From positions 489,010 to 553,009 of the forward strand of contig NZ_HG964936.1 in the NCBI RefSeq assembly GCF_000613245.1: a stretch of 64,000 nt of DNA. Direction: 5' to 3'. Shown one piece after another: positions 16,500-26,973 of this stretch. A model generated the notes under the pieces. That model was not told where the DNA came from, searched no databases, and worked only from the letters and a program-made list of their open reading frames with translations. The translations under genes and the position numbers were made by a program. Every line of letters begins with the position of its first letter. Positions within the stretch are counted from its first letter, which is position 1. Source of the stretch: Mycobacterium asiaticum DSM 44297. GTDB lineage: Bacteria; Actinomycetota; Actinomycetes; Mycobacteriales; Mycobacteriaceae.

Positions 16500-18708
16500 T
16501 AACGGCATCCGCATCGAGGTGGGTTGCTGCGGCGATGACGGCCCGGTCGATCTGACGCAGCGGATGCAGCACGGACGGGTGTGTGCGCGGGTCCGGCCCG
16601 GGTGTGGCCGGGTGGAAGTTGCTGTCATATTGCCGGGCCAAGGCCTCAGCCGCGTCCAGGGCGTCCGCAGCGGAGGCCACGGGCGTGCTGTGCGATCCGT
16701 CGAGCGTCGCGAGCAACGCATCGATGTTCAGTCGAATCCGGTCGGCCGCCGCGTTGACGGCCGCCGCGAGATCAGGCGGAGCGGACGAGTCCCGGGACTG
16801 CTCGCTGCGGCGGGCCAGTATCCGGGCGTAACGGTCGCAGGCACCGAACAGCCTGAGCCGGCGCTGCACTTCGCGGCGGCCCGTCAACCCAGCGACGCCA
16901 GCCAGCAGCGGCTTGGCCGTAGCCCTAATCTGTTGCAGCTTGCGGTCCAGCTGCCGCGCCCGATCGGTGGGGCTCTCCGGGCGTCCATCGCCGAACATGC
17001 CGGCGATTGACGTCTCGATCAGTTCCGAGAGCGCTGTCAAGAATTCGCGGGTGTCATTGCGCAGTGTGGTCCCAATGTTTGTGGGCAGCACCAGAATCGC
17101 GACCGCCACCCCGATCACGGCGCCGATGGCGGTTTCCTCGATCCGTAACAGCAGGACGTCAAGACTGAATTGGCCAAGCAGTCCGTACAGCAACGCCAGC
17201 ATGGTGGTAATCCAGAACGCCATCAGACTCTGGGTGACCTGCATGAAGTAGAACGCGCAGAACAGACAGACGAAAATCATCACCAGCGATGCGGTGTGGT
17301 CGCCCGCGACCAGGGTCGCAACCAGGATGCCGCACGGCACGCCCAGAATGGTGCCGGACAGGCGTTGCCAGCCCTTCGTCAGAGTGTCTCCCCACGTGTT
17401 GGTGCCGGCGAACACGACGAATGCCGCGATTACTGCCCAATACCAACGGGCTGGCGACACCGCGTCACCGGTGACGATCGCCAGGGACGCCGCCACGGAC
17501 GCTTGGATGGCTTGCCGGGTTGTCGGCAGCAGCGCTGGGCCGGATTGGTCCTCGTCTTCGTCCTTGCCGTCGTCGCTGTCATCGCCGGTTATCCGCTCGG
17601 GTGCGTCACCGGTCGCGGCGCGCTCGATCATTTCCCGGACTTCCGCAGTCGCCGTCGCTGCCGCGAGTATCGCCAAGGCCAGGCGACGAACCGCCGCTGG
17701 GCCAGACTCGCCGGAATCGCCGGGTGACGGCTGCGCATCGATGACGTCTTGTGCTTGGCTCGCCGCGCGACGGAGCCCCGCGGGGTCGGGAAGCCGGATG
17801 GCCCACGCTAATTCGCTGAGCGCGGCCGCCAGTGCAAGGCGCGTCGGGGTCGATATCTCGCCTGCCGACAATGCCGCGCGCTGGCCGGCGATCGCGACCC
17901 ATTCGACGGCGAGCTCGGCATCGAACAGCCACGGTGTGAGGTGTTCGCCGTCGGCGCCCAGCCATAGCACGGCGGGGTTTGCCTTGTCCTCGATCTGGTC
18001 TTGCACCATCAGGGCGGTCTCGTTGAGGCGGGAGATCCGTGCCCGGAAGCGGCGTCGACGGCGCTGGTCGAGTCGGCCCGTCCGCATGGCCTCCGCCGTC
18101 GTATCGACCACGATGGCCATCCGGGCCCGCAACGAACGAATGGTGGCCCGCAGCACCCGTTCTGGACGATCGGGCAGCACGTATGCGGTCATGACGAACG
18201 TGCAGAACGTGCCTACCATGACGGCGACGATCATCCACGGCAACTCGTGCACTCCGGCCCGCAGGAACAGATCGAAGAAGTAGGCCATGAAGGCGACCAT
18301 GCCGAGCGCGCGCCCGCGCGGGCCGAAACGCCGGACATAGACGGCGATGAACACCACCACCACGAAGACGACGTCACTGGCCAGCTGATAAGGGGTGAGC
18401 AGCGCGGCGACACTGCTGGACAGCGCCGCCGGCAATGGCAACAGCGCCATCGTGATCCGCTGCTGACGCGGGTCGGGCTCGTTGACCGAGCGCGCCGCGA
18501 TCATCGTGATCACGGCGCCGAGCAGGGCTACGGTCAGGGGTTGCCGGGCCGCGCTCGTCAGCGCCACCATGATCAACATCGAACACCCGAGGGCGGCGGT
18601 GGTGCGCACCGCCAGCCGAAGCCGCAGCAGCCCCGGATCCGTGCCGACCGTCCAGATCCGGGCCCGCTCGTAGCGCGTCGTCAGCGATGCGGGAATGGCG
18701 ACCGTCAT
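16474..18708 (-). CDS. FUSC-family inner-membrane protein
   Basis: A 744-residue membrane protein with two clusters of five to six hydrophobic helices (about 40-180 and 430-570), each followed by a long soluble helical region, and an acidic linker (DDSDDGKDEDEDQSG) before the second cluster. This is the duplicated layout of FUSC proteins (fusaric-acid-resistance/YccS type), linked to efflux of aromatic acids. The frame runs upstream to 19011, but the ATG at 18708 overlaps the preceding lipoprotein-hydrolase stop (ATGA) and begins a plausible cytoplasmic N-terminus. Substrate unknown. Confidence 0.85.
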   Translation of the reverse strand: MTVAIPASLTTRYERARIWTVGTDPGLLRLRLAVRTTAALGCSMLIMVALTSAARQPLTVALLGAVITMIAARSVNEPDPRQQRITMALLPLPAALSSSVAALLTPYQLASDVVFVVVVFIAVYVRRFGPRGRALGMVAFMAYFFDLFLRAGVHELPWMIVAVMVGTFCTFVMTAYVLPDRPERVLRATIRSLRARMAIVVDTTAEAMRTGRLDQRRRRRFRARISRLNETALMVQDQIEDKANPAVLWLGADGEHLTPWLFDAELAVEWVAIAGQRAALSAGEISTPTRLALAAALSELAWAIRLPDPAGLRRAASQAQDVIDAQPSPGDSGESGPAAVRRLALAILAAATATAEVREMIERAATGDAPERITGDDSDDGKDEDEDQSGPALLPTTRQAIQASVAASLAIVTGDAVSPARWYWAVIAAFVVFAGTNTWGDTLTKGWQRLSGTILGVPCGILVATLVAGDHTASLVMIFVCLFCAFYFMQVTQSLMAFWITTMLALLYGLLGQFSLDVLLLRIEETAIGAVIGVAVAILVLPTNIGTTLRNDTREFLTALSELIETSIAGMFGDGRPESPTDRARQLDRKLQQIRATAKPLLAGVAGLTGRREVQRRLRLFGACDRYARILARRSEQSRDSSAPPDLAAAVNAAADRIRLNIDALLATLDGSHSTPVASAADALDAAEALARQYDSNFHPATPGPDPRTHPSVLHPLRQIDRAVIAAATHLDADAVITGPATPS

Positions 18709-20267
18709 CCCTCGGGCAGGCTGAACGTCGGCATCGTGGTGTCCGCGATGCACGATTGGTCCACGTCGGTTCGGGGATTGTCGAAGAAGGCCGCCGTAAT
18801 CTTCTGTGCGCAACCCGATGTCGGTATCACGCCGTGGCCGACCCAGGGGAACCGCAATGCAAGCGAGTTGATCAGGCCGGGTGTCACCTCCCGCATCCAT
18901 TTCGGCGCGGTGCTCGAGTCGAATGCCCCGGACAGGATCAGGGTGGGGACCTTGCTCAGGACCGGCAGGGTGTCCGCGGTGTCCGACCGACCCAGCCCCC
19001 AGGCGTCGCATTCCCGAAAGATCCAGCTGCCGGTCGGGGTGACCCGCAGGACGGCGTCGGGCAGCCGGGGCATCGCCATCCGCGCCTGGGACAGGGCCCG
19101 GTCCGGGGTGGTCCAGTCCGTCATTTCCTGACAGTAGGTGCCCAGCGCCAGCCCGGCGCCCAACAGCCCGCGCTCGGTCCCGGACGGCGCTGTCGCGGCG
19201 ATGCCGGCGCCGGCGAGTTCACCGTCACCGCGGGACAAGGCGAAGATCATCCGCGGAATGTCGACCACTTTGGTGGGATCAGCGCTCCAGTCGAGTATGA
19301 GCGGCACTATCTTGGCGCCATCGATCGTGACCTGAGTCGATTCGCCCGTGGGGGTCGATGTGGTGACATCGATCGGGATCTGGCTCAGCCTGTTGACGGT
19401 GTCGAAAAACACCGTCGGCAGGTCGGGGTACGCGGCGGCGCACGGCGGCTGGTCGGCGCAGGCTTGAAAGATTGCGGCCATGCCGCTCGCGGGTGCCTGC
19501 CACCAGTTGTCGACGAGATTGAGGTGCGGTGGGACCACGGAATCCAACACCATCGACCGGATGCCGCTCGGGTGGTCACGCAAAAGTTGCTGGGCCAAGT
19601 CGGTCCCGTAGGAGACGCCGTAGACGTTCCACTCGTGCACGCCCAATTTCTCCCGCAGGTCGGCGATATCGGCGGCGTTCTCCTTGGTGGTGTAGGCCGC
19701 GAAATCGACCCCGGAGGCGGTCAGCCGCTTGCGGCATGCCGCGACGGCGACGGCGTCCAAATCCGCGGTCGCCGGTGATTGAAGTGCTAATTGCAAACTC
19801 CGAGAGGCGAAGTCGTCCATCTCGGGGCAACTCAGGTGTGGATCACTGTGTAGCGTGCCGCGTTGGTTGACGAAGATGACGTCCCGGTCGGCGTTCATGC
19901 CGGCGGCCACTATCCCGGGTGCGTTCAACGTTCCAGCGCCGCCGGGCCCACCGGCGAGGAACACGATCGGATCCGGTTTGGGTGTGGCGGCCGCGGCCTT
20001 CACCCGCGCGACGAGAATCCGGATGGTGCGGCTCTTCGGGTCGTCGCGGTTCTCGGGCACGGTGAGATAGCCGCAGGTGTAGTTCGGGCCCAGCTCCGAT
20101 TGCGGCACACCGGGGAAATTCGGCTGCGGACATGGTGCGCCGGCGTAGGAGACCCGATCCGGTGAACCGTGCGAGCAGCCGGCCAGCAGGCCCGCGGCCA
20201 GCACCGCACACAGCAGGCAGACAAGCGTCATCTGCCGACGGCAGCCGCCGAAAAACGTTGTGTGCAA
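18705..20267 (-). CDS. Lipoprotein alpha/beta hydrolase, TAP-like C-terminus
   Basis: A 520-residue exported hydrolase. The signal ends in the lipobox LLAGC (Cys31), so it should be lipid-anchored outside the membrane. AGGPGGAG forms the oxyanion region, GVSYG holds the nucleophile Ser, and a TAP-like C-terminal domain contains ILSGAFDSSTAP (Asp) and VGHGV (His). This matches the mycobacterial secreted peptidase/lipase family (Rv2672, Rv2223c, Rv2224c types). The start is TTG at 20267, which supplies a basic n-region; ATG 20231 is the alternative. It overlaps the FUSC gene. Confidence 0.87.
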   Translation of the reverse strand: MHTTFFGGCRRQMTLVCLLCAVLAAGLLAGCSHGSPDRVSYAGAPCPQPNFPGVPQSELGPNYTCGYLTVPENRDDPKSRTIRILVARVKAAAATPKPDPIVFLAGGPGGAGTLNAPGIVAAGMNADRDVIFVNQRGTLHSDPHLSCPEMDDFASRSLQLALQSPATADLDAVAVAACRKRLTASGVDFAAYTTKENAADIADLREKLGVHEWNVYGVSYGTDLAQQLLRDHPSGIRSMVLDSVVPPHLNLVDNWWQAPASGMAAIFQACADQPPCAAAYPDLPTVFFDTVNRLSQIPIDVTTSTPTGESTQVTIDGAKIVPLILDWSADPTKVVDIPRMIFALSRGDGELAGAGIAATAPSGTERGLLGAGLALGTYCQEMTDWTTPDRALSQARMAMPRLPDAVLRVTPTGSWIFRECDAWGLGRSDTADTLPVLSKVPTLILSGAFDSSTAPKWMREVTPGLINSLALRFPWVGHGVIPTSGCAQKITAAFFDNPRTDVDQSCIADTTMPTFSLPEG

Positions 20268-20280
20268 AGGGTTCCGACCG

Positions 20281-20766
20281 CTATGGCACCGGAGCGAACT
20301 TGATTGCCACTAGCTTCTGCCGTTGGATCGCCTCGGCGAACTCCTCGCGCGTCGGGACGGCGTCGTCCCTGAATTTCAGCCCCATCATGCGTTGGGCGCG
20401 CTTGGGCCCGTAGGACTGGGCGCAGCGGTGGTAGAGATCGGCAATCTCCGGCCCGTCGGGAAGCAGCTCGCCGCGCATCGCGGTGGTCTTGCCGTCGTAG
20501 ACGACCTGCGCCGGTGCGCCGCCCTTGAAGTTGTACTTCCAGGCGGCGCCGGCCAGCGCGTAGAGGTTGCCGTCGATCACGTGCGCGCTCACCGGAAGGG
20601 AGAACTGCTTCCCTGATTTCCGTCCGGTGAAGTTCAGCACCATCAGCTGCTTGCGCAGGGGACCGGCGAGCGGAGTGCCCAACAAGGCCTTCAACACCGG
20701 GTTCACCGCCCGCAACAGAGCCGAGGGCGGATGCCCGACATCGACGGCATAGGACTGTTCTGTCAT
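20281..20766 (-). CDS. Deazaflavin (F420)-dependent nitroreductase-family protein
   Basis: A 161-residue split-barrel protein of the mycobacterial DUF385/Ddn family, with LNFTGRKSGKQFSLPV (F420-binding strand pair), DGNLYALAGAAWKYNF and APAQVVYDGKTTAMRGELL. Members use reduced F420 to reduce quinones and nitro compounds, and many reside at the membrane. It starts at ATG 20766 and ends 13 bases before the lipoprotein hydrolase start, so the two may share a transcript. Family members vary in real activity, so the substrate is open. Confidence 0.85.
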   Translation of the reverse strand: MTEQSYAVDVGHPPSALLRAVNPVLKALLGTPLAGPLRKQLMVLNFTGRKSGKQFSLPVSAHVIDGNLYALAGAAWKYNFKGGAPAQVVYDGKTTAMRGELLPDGPEIADLYHRCAQSYGPKRAQRMMGLKFRDDAVPTREEFAEAIQRQKLVAIKFAPVP

Positions 20767-20838
20767 TTGACCACCGTAAGACCAAAAGTGGTGGACAGCG
20801 GCAGCAAGTTCGAAAGTGGCCGTTCGCAGAGAGGTGGC

Positions 20839-21546
20839 TCAGGGGGTGGTGATGGTGGTCTGGTCGTCGATGACGCCGGTTGCATCCATCAGCTGGCCTG
20901 CCTCGTCGTCCAACGCGTCGGCGTTGATCTGCAGCACGTAGAGCCCGTCTGCCGCTGGGATGACGACCGTCTTCTGCGCCACGGTGCGCTTCTTGCCGTT
21001 CTTCGTGTACGAGCCGCCGAATTGCCACGCCTTGAAGCTCTTCCCGGGCGGGACACCGAGGGTGGATTCTTTGCCGTTGGCGCTGCCGCCCTCGAATTCG
21101 GGGAGGTTCTTCAGCTCACCGGGCGCGTATTCGAGGATCTTGTTCGGGTCGGCGTTGCCCGTGAGTTTGGACACCAAGGCCGCCAGCGTGGGCGGGTCGG
21201 CGGGATCGGCGGGCTGCCCGTAGGAGATTCCCCAGTACGGCGCGCCGCCGGGTGGAAGCAATTGCCACCCGTTGGGTGTCGGCAGATTGATGGTCGGCGA
21301 TCCCGGGTCGCCCGGGTGAACCGGGGTCTCGGTGATGTGGTTCTCGACGATGTAGTCAGCGATGGTCTTGTTTGCCTGCGCGCCCGGTGTGCTGCTGGTT
21401 GCCGGCGCCGACGAGGTGGCCGTCGAGGTCGACGTCGAGGTGCTCGTGGAGGTCGACGTCTTGACCTCGGTCTTGGTCTCGGTGTGGCAGCCAGCCAGCG
21501 TCAGGCTGACCGCCACGGTCGCCACGATTGCGGTGAGGTCCTTCAT
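20839..21546 (-). CDS. LpqN/LpqT-family lipoprotein
   Basis: A 235-residue lipoprotein: signal MKDLTAIVATVAVSLTLAGC with Cys20 as lipidation site, then a Thr/Ser linker (TSTSTSTSTSTSTATSS, about 31-47) likely to be flexible and possibly glycosylated, and a globular domain from about 60. The domain has the IADYIVENHITETPV opening and NGWQLLPP segment seen in LpqN and LpqT (Rv0583c, Rv1016c). These are surface lipoproteins; LpqN is reported to bind a host ubiquitin ligase. The stand-alone position says little about its role. Confidence 0.83.
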   Translation of the reverse strand: MKDLTAIVATVAVSLTLAGCHTETKTEVKTSTSTSTSTSTSTATSSAPATSSTPGAQANKTIADYIVENHITETPVHPGDPGSPTINLPTPNGWQLLPPGGAPYWGISYGQPADPADPPTLAALVSKLTGNADPNKILEYAPGELKNLPEFEGGSANGKESTLGVPPGKSFKAWQFGGSYTKNGKKRTVAQKTVVIPAADGLYVLQINADALDDEAGQLMDATGVIDDQTTITTP

Positions 21547-21650
21547 CTATCGCATCTCCCGAAATTGGGCCCCGGTACCAGCGCCGGCGACATCGGGACT
21601 GAGATTAGCCGAACACCCGGCAATCTGCCCCACCCGCTTTGCCGACTCGG

Positions 21651-24032
21651 TTACACCATCTCGTTCTTGGTTAGCCAGCGCATCACCGGCCAGCCGACGA
21701 AGACTGGTAGCCAACACGTCAGCACCCGGTACAGCAGCACCGACGGCACGCCGATACCCGCGGGCACCCCGAAGGCGGCGAGCCCACCGATCAGCGCGGC
21801 CTCCACGGCGCCGACACCACCAGGGGTGGGCGCGGCCGAGGCCAGGGTCCCGCCGACCATCGTGACCACCGTGACGGTGACGAATGTGGTGCCCCCGCCG
21901 AACGCTTCGACGCTGGCCCACAGTGCCAATGCTGCGCCCAAAGTCGTTCCGGCACTTCCCAATACGATCAGTGCCAATCGTTTGGGCTCGCGGGCCAGCT
22001 CGGTGAGGTCACCGGTGACCTCGTTGAGTTTCGGGCGCAGTTCGGTGGCCAGCCAGCGCCGTAGGTTGGGCACCAGCAGGAAGGTCCCGACGATGCCCAG
22101 TGCCACACCGGCGATCAGGTACAGCACGGTGGCGTTCGGGACGAAATGCGAAAGGTCGGTTGAGGTTCCGGCGACGGCGCTGAACAGGATCAACAGCGCT
22201 ACGTGCACGATCACCTGAACCGACTGCTGCAGTGCCACCGCGGCGGTGGCGCGCAACGCGGTCAGTCCGCCCTTCTGCAGGAACCGGGTGCTCAGCGCCA
22301 GGCCACCGACCCCGGCGGGCGTGGTCGTCGCGGCGAAGGTGTTAGCCACCTGCATGATCGACAGTTTCCAGAAGCTCACGGACCCGTCGGCGCAGGCCCA
22401 CAATGCTCCTGCCGCACCGACGTAGGTCAGCGCAGACACGGCCAGGCCCAGCAGCGCCCACCACCAGTTCGCGGTCCGCAGTTCGGAGAAGAAGGTCGGC
22501 ACCGTGCTGATGAAGGGATATGCGACGTAGACCAGCGCGCCCAGCAGTACCAGCTGAATGAACTGGGCGCGGCTGAACCGCGTGATGGTCTCGGTCTCGA
22601 TCTCGTCGGCGCCGGTCTGGTGTTTCACTTCGGCGCGGGCCTCGGCGATGACGGCCTTGGCGTTGGCCACCGACTGCCGGATTCGCTTCGGCACAGCGGA
22701 TTTGGTGAGCCGACGGCCGGCGGTCAGAATGCTGTCCTTGCCGAAGACCTCGATCGCGGCCCCGACCGCGCGCCGCGCGTCATACAGCGCGGACGTCGTC
22801 ACCAACAGTTGGGCGATGTCGGACTGGAGCTGTGCGTCGGTGGCACCGTACTCGGCGGCCCCGAAGCCGCCGAACAACACCCTCCCGTCGGCGACGGTGA
22901 TCTCGTTGCAGCGCAGGTCCCCGTGCGAGATCTGGTGGTCGTTGAGGATCCGCAGGGATTCCCACACCCGGGCCACCGGCGTTTCCCCTGCACACTCGTC
23001 GAGCGGCACGCCCTGCACGGGCTGGTGCGCATACAGCGTCCAGCCCCGGTCGAGCACCGCCAGCGCGATCGTCGACGTATTGGCCACGCCAGTCTCACCG
23101 ATGGCGATGGCCATCAGGGCGCGATGCTCCACCGCGCGCCGCATGGAGGTATGCAGGGGCGCGGTCTCAGACCCGCGCAACCGCAGTTTCCACCACAGCT
23201 GACGCACCGCGCCGCCGCTGCGCTGATGTGGCCCGTACAACTCGACCGCCGCCCGCGATCCCGGATCGGTGGATTCGGCCGACAACACCAGCGGCCCCGG
23301 TCCGCCCGGCCGGACCACCACCAACCGGGACACCAGGAACCCGCGCCTGGCCATGGCGCGGACCGCGGCTTCCAGGGGCACCTCCAGTGCGGGAGTGCCC
23401 ACAACCAGCACCACGAACGCACCAACGAACCACCCGACGGAGAGCCCAACCACGGCGCGCGCCGGCACGATGGCGCTGACCACCAGGTGGATCGGTACGA
23501 ATGCCAACAGCAGCGCCCACCACCAGTGCCGCCAGCGAGCCGGCAGCCAAGGCCCGGACACCGTCAGGACCGCGGCGAGCATCGCGATCCAGCGCGGGTC
23601 GTCAAGAAACTGCGCGGGCAGCGTGGTGAGTCTGTCGGATAGGTCGAAGTGCCAGCGCGGCGCGGCGATCCGGTTGCTGCTGATCGACAGGGGCAGCATT
23701 GCCATCAGGGCCGCGGTGCCGTACGCGCCCAGCAATTTCCATTGCCGGGACAGGATCAGGCCGATCAGGATCACGAACGGCAAAGCCAGGATCGCGATGC
23801 CGTAGACCAGGTACACCAGATCGGCTTGGGTAGGGGTCAGCACCCCGACGATCTGGGAGATCGACTTTTCCAGGGCAACCCAGCGCGGTCGGGTGATCAG
23901 CGAGCTGGTCACCACCGCCACAAGAGCCAGGGCGGCCACGCCCAGCCGGATGAGGTCGTTGGTCCGACGAGTGAGTGGTTGCAGCAAGCTGCCGGACACG
24001 GTGATATCGCGTCCGTCAACTCGCATGTGCAC
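21651..24032 (-). CDS. Flippase-like (LPG-synthase TM) membrane protein with degenerate kinase domain
   Basis: A 793-residue three-part protein. Residues 30-215 hold about six membrane helices. Residues 230-440 look like an APH/RIO-type kinase fold, with the catalytic-loop motif HGDLRCNEI at 370-378 but FGGFG at 387-391 where DFG would supply the metal-binding Asp. Residues 490-793 are a flippase-like domain of the LPG_synthase_TM family, ending near the lysine-rich WLTKNEMV. It probably moves or binds a lipid intermediate, with the soluble domain as a regulatory pseudokinase. The GTG at 24032 follows AAGGA. It is divergent from the methyltransferase genes. Confidence 0.8.
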   Translation of the reverse strand: MHMRVDGRDITVSGSLLQPLTRRTNDLIRLGVAALALVAVVTSSLITRPRWVALEKSISQIVGVLTPTQADLVYLVYGIAILALPFVILIGLILSRQWKLLGAYGTAALMAMLPLSISSNRIAAPRWHFDLSDRLTTLPAQFLDDPRWIAMLAAVLTVSGPWLPARWRHWWWALLLAFVPIHLVVSAIVPARAVVGLSVGWFVGAFVVLVVGTPALEVPLEAAVRAMARRGFLVSRLVVVRPGGPGPLVLSAESTDPGSRAAVELYGPHQRSGGAVRQLWWKLRLRGSETAPLHTSMRRAVEHRALMAIAIGETGVANTSTIALAVLDRGWTLYAHQPVQGVPLDECAGETPVARVWESLRILNDHQISHGDLRCNEITVADGRVLFGGFGAAEYGATDAQLQSDIAQLLVTTSALYDARRAVGAAIEVFGKDSILTAGRRLTKSAVPKRIRQSVANAKAVIAEARAEVKHQTGADEIETETITRFSRAQFIQLVLLGALVYVAYPFISTVPTFFSELRTANWWWALLGLAVSALTYVGAAGALWACADGSVSFWKLSIMQVANTFAATTTPAGVGGLALSTRFLQKGGLTALRATAAVALQQSVQVIVHVALLILFSAVAGTSTDLSHFVPNATVLYLIAGVALGIVGTFLLVPNLRRWLATELRPKLNEVTGDLTELAREPKRLALIVLGSAGTTLGAALALWASVEAFGGGTTFVTVTVVTMVGGTLASAAPTPGGVGAVEAALIGGLAAFGVPAGIGVPSVLLYRVLTCWLPVFVGWPVMRWLTKNEMV

Positions 24033-24118
24033 GGTCCTGGTCCTTCGGATCCGTTGGTCTCGCGGTCGGCAGTTCTACGACAACTTAACGTGCCGGACCC
24101 CTCCGATCCCGCTCACGT

Positions 24119-24132
24119 ACGCTCGCGAGCGT
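24119..24132. promoter_or_regulatory. 14-bp perfect palindrome in divergent promoter region
   Basis: ACGCTCGCGAGCGT is a perfect palindrome in the 127-bp gap between the flippase-like gene and the first methyltransferase gene, 27 bases upstream of the latter's ATG. It could be an operator, but short GC-rich palindromes arise readily in this base composition, so confidence is low. Confidence 0.3.
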
Positions 24133-24159
24133 TGTGTGCCGGGCAGAGGAGGACTGAGC

Positions 24160-25101
24160 ATGACGCGGACCGATGACGACACCTGGGAGATCACCGAAAG
24201 CGTCGGCGCCACCGCGCTGGGCGTGGCAGCGGGCCGCGCCGCGGAAACCGAGAGCGAAAACCCGCTGATCAGTGATCCGTTCGCGCGGGTGTTCCTCGAT
24301 GCAGTCGGCGACGGGATCTGGAATTGGTTCGCCGCACCCGACCTGCCCGCAGAGATCTTGGAAGCCGAACCCAACCTGGGCGTGCAGATGCAGTCGATGG
24401 TCGGCTACATGGCGTCGCGGACGGCCTTTTTCGACACTTTCTTCCTCGACGCCGCCCGCGCCGGCGTGAACCAGGCCGTGATCCTGGCGTCCGGTCTGGA
24501 TTCGCGGGCCTGGCGACTGCCCTGGCCCGACGGCACGACGGTCTACGAGCTCGACCAGCCCAAGGTGCTGGAGTTCAAGGCGTCGACCTTGGCCGAACAC
24601 GGCGCCGAGCCGACCTGCAACCGGGTCGCCGTCGCGGTGGACCTGCGCCACGATTGGCCGGCGACGCTGCGCAATGCCGGGTTCGACCCGTCGGCGCCGA
24701 GCGCCTGGTCGGTGGAGGGTTTGCTGCCCTACCTACCCGCTGCGGCGCACGAGTTGCTGTTCGAACGGATTCACGGGCTGGCCGCGGCCGGTAGCCGTAT
24801 CGCCGTGGAGGCGCCCGGCCCGGACTGGATGGATGAAGGCTTTCGCGCGCAACGCAGGGAGCGGATGGATCGGCTGCGCGCGTTGGTGGCACAGGCGGAT
24901 CCGCAGCGCGAGCTGCCGCGGACCGACGAGCTGTGGTATTTCGAGGAACGCGAGGACGTCGGCGAGTGGTTGGGGCGGCACGGCTGGTCCGCGACGGTGA
25001 CGCCGGCGCCGGAATTGATGGCCGGTTACGGCCGCGGGATCCCTGAGGGGGTGGAGGACACCTCCCCCCGCACCCAGTTCGTCTCGGCGGTGCGCGACTA
25101 G
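24160..25101 (+). CDS. SAM-dependent methyltransferase, LCM/PPM family (first of pair)
   Basis: A 313-residue protein of the large mycobacterial family of putative SAM-dependent methyltransferases related to leucine carboxyl methyltransferases. Visible hallmarks are [34 protein letters not shown], the SAM-binding [17 protein letters not shown] (GLDSR), [15 protein letters not shown] and [11 protein letters not shown]. The ATG at 24160 lies 6 bases after AGAGGAGGA. Members of this family are suspected to methylate lipids or polyketides; few have a known substrate. The next gene is a close paralogue. Confidence 0.9.
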   Translation: MTRTDDDTWEITESVGATALGVAAGRAAETESENPLISDPFARVFLDAVGDGIWNWFAAPDLPAEILEAEPNLGVQMQSMVGYMASRTAFFDTFFLDAARAGVNQAVILASGLDSRAWRLPWPDGTTVYELDQPKVLEFKASTLAEHGAEPTCNRVAVAVDLRHDWPATLRNAGFDPSAPSAWSVEGLLPYLPAAAHELLFERIHGLAAAGSRIAVEAPGPDWMDEGFRAQRRERMDRLRALVAQADPQRELPRTDELWYFEEREDVGEWLGRHGWSATVTPAPELMAGYGRGIPEGVEDTSPRTQFVSAVRD

Positions 25102-25185
25102 GGTCCGCCCAACGGACGTACAGCCGGTTCACAACCAGCTCCCGTACCTTTGCCACTGGCATGGTGAGTGGCGGGAGGACATGGC

Positions 25186-26139
25186 ATGGTGCGCACCGAT
25201 AACGACAGCTGGGAGATCACCGAGAGCGTCGGAGCGACGGCGCTGGGAGTGGCCGCCGCGCGCGCGGCGGAAACGCGCAGCGTTGACCCCTTGATCAGCG
25301 ACCCGTTCGCCCAGATTTTTCTCGACGCCGCCGGCGACGGGGTGTGGAATTGGCATTCCGCGCCGCAGCTGCCGGCCGAGGTGATCGAAGCCGAACCGGA
25401 TCTGCCGCTGCAGATGCAGGCGATGGTCGACTACATGGCTTCGCGGACAGCGTTTTTCGATCGGTTCTTCGCCGACGCGACCAGGTCGGGTATCCGGCAG
25501 GCGGTGATCCTGGCGGCCGGTTTGGATGCACGGTCGTGGCGGCTGCCGTGGCCGTCGGGGACGACGGTCTACGAACTCGATCAGACCAGGGTGCTGAAGT
25601 TCAAGTCGTCGACATTGGCCGAGCACGGGGCGGAGCCGACCTGCCGGCGCATCCCGGTCGCGGTGGACCTGCGGCAGGACTGGCCGGCCGCGTTGCGCGA
25701 GGCGGGCTTTGATCCATCGGTGCCCAGCGCGTGGTCGGCCGAGGGGCTCCTGCCTTACCTGCCCGCCGCGGCTCAGGACCTGCTGTTCGACCGCGTGCAC
25801 GGGCTCGCCGCCGACGGGAGCCGGGTGGCCGTCGAAGCGCTGGGCCCCACCTTCCTGGACGAGCGGATCCGGGCGGACCGCCGGGCACGTATGGATCGGC
25901 TACGCGAGTTGATGGCGCGGGTGGACCCCCAGCGGGAGATTCCCCGCACCGATGAGCTTTGGTACTTCGAAGAGCGCGAAGACGTGGGGGACTGGTTTCG
26001 GCGGCACGGCTGGAAGGTGACCGTCACGCCCGCCGACGAGCTGATGGCCCGGTTCGATCGCCGGCCGCCCAGGGAGGTCCAGGACCGGGTGCCGGGCAAT
26101 TTGTTCGTCACCGCGCAGCGGACGAGTGCTGGGAACTAG
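25186..26139 (+). CDS. SAM-dependent methyltransferase, LCM/PPM family (second of pair)
   Basis: A 317-residue paralogue of the preceding gene, sharing nearly every block in order: [83 protein letters not shown] and [12 protein letters not shown]. The start is ATG 25186, 8 bases after GGGAGG; the ATG at 25181 is in another frame. The pair is a recent tandem duplication, separated by 84 bp. The SAM site is intact in both copies, so both are probably active; divergence is concentrated at the C-terminus. Confidence 0.9.
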   Translation: MVRTDNDSWEITESVGATALGVAAARAAETRSVDPLISDPFAQIFLDAAGDGVWNWHSAPQLPAEVIEAEPDLPLQMQAMVDYMASRTAFFDRFFADATRSGIRQAVILAAGLDARSWRLPWPSGTTVYELDQTRVLKFKSSTLAEHGAEPTCRRIPVAVDLRQDWPAALREAGFDPSVPSAWSAEGLLPYLPAAAQDLLFDRVHGLAADGSRVAVEALGPTFLDERIRADRRARMDRLRELMARVDPQREIPRTDELWYFEEREDVGDWFRRHGWKVTVTPADELMARFDRRPPREVQDRVPGNLFVTAQRTSAGN

Positions 26140-26183
26140 CGCTCGCGGTAGTCGGCGACCATCCACAAGGGTCGCTGGCGTGT

Positions 26184-26918
26184 TCAGTCATCGTCGCGGT
26201 CACCCGGGTCGGATTCCGCGCGGTCGTCGGCATGACTGCCGTGCTCGCGCCAATGCTGGTATCCCCGCCGGGCCGCGAAAACGCCGACGACGGCGGTAAT
26301 GCACCACACAGCGATCGCGATGTAGGTCAGGGCCGAGGAACCCTCCCGGACCGTCGCACCCAGCGTGGTGTAGACGAACGCCCGCGGAAACGAGCCGATG
26401 AATGAACCAACGGCGATCTGCCACAACGGAACTCCGAACGCCCCGAAGGTGTAGCAGGCCAGCGCGTCGGACACGCCGGGGATGAACCGCTGGCCGACAA
26501 CGGCCCATAAGCCGCTCTTATCGATCAGCGCGTCCACCCGCTCGGAGCGTTTTGGCCCGAGCAGGGCCTTGGCGCTGTCTCTGCCGGCCCGTTGACCGAT
26601 GCGGCTGGTGACGATAGCCGTGCCCACCGACGAGCCCAGCGTCACGAACAGGCCCACCAGTGGGCCGAACAATAATCCGCTGCCGGCGGCTAGGAGTGAC
26701 CCAGGCACGAACATCGAGCCCAGGATGGCCGCTGCGCCGACGTACGCCAACGGCGCCAGTGGACCGGTATCCGCAACCGCGCGGTGCACCGCATCCATGT
26801 CGATGACTCGCTCCACGCCGATCAAATAGAACATTGTGAGCAGGAAGGCGCCGAACACGACGAGTCGCACGATGTGGCGTCGTCGGGATATCGGTGCGGA
26901 GCCGTCGTCCTCAATCAC
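26184..26918 (-). CDS. VTT-domain (TVP38/TMEM64, DedA-like) membrane protein
   Basis: A 244-residue integral membrane protein corresponding to Rv0625c. One helix at about 17-38 is followed by the VTT domain: GSMFVPGSLLAAGSGLLFGPLVG, then GQRFIPGVSDALACYTFGAFGVPLWQIAVGSFIGS with the conserved (F/Y)-x-P-G-x re-entrant motif, and a last helix near 200-220. The tail is acidic and cytoplasmic. VTT proteins are linked to lipid scrambling and membrane homeostasis. GTG start at 26918. It is convergent with the second methyltransferase gene (44 bp), with no terminator that I can identify. Confidence 0.87.
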   Translation of the reverse strand: MIEDDGSAPISRRRHIVRLVVFGAFLLTMFYLIGVERVIDMDAVHRAVADTGPLAPLAYVGAAAILGSMFVPGSLLAAGSGLLFGPLVGLFVTLGSSVGTAIVTSRIGQRAGRDSAKALLGPKRSERVDALIDKSGLWAVVGQRFIPGVSDALACYTFGAFGVPLWQIAVGSFIGSFPRAFVYTTLGATVREGSSALTYIAIAVWCITAVVGVFAARRGYQHWREHGSHADDRAESDPGDRDDD

Positions 26919-26973
26919 GTTGTCTGCGATTGTTCCCTATGGGCGACGGATCCGCGGTTGACGTGGGAAGCCG

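Noticed and set aside
22203..23642. 479-codon open frame on the + strand inside the flippase-like gene
   Set aside because: Arg/Gln/His-rich antisense shadow without a start site or family match.
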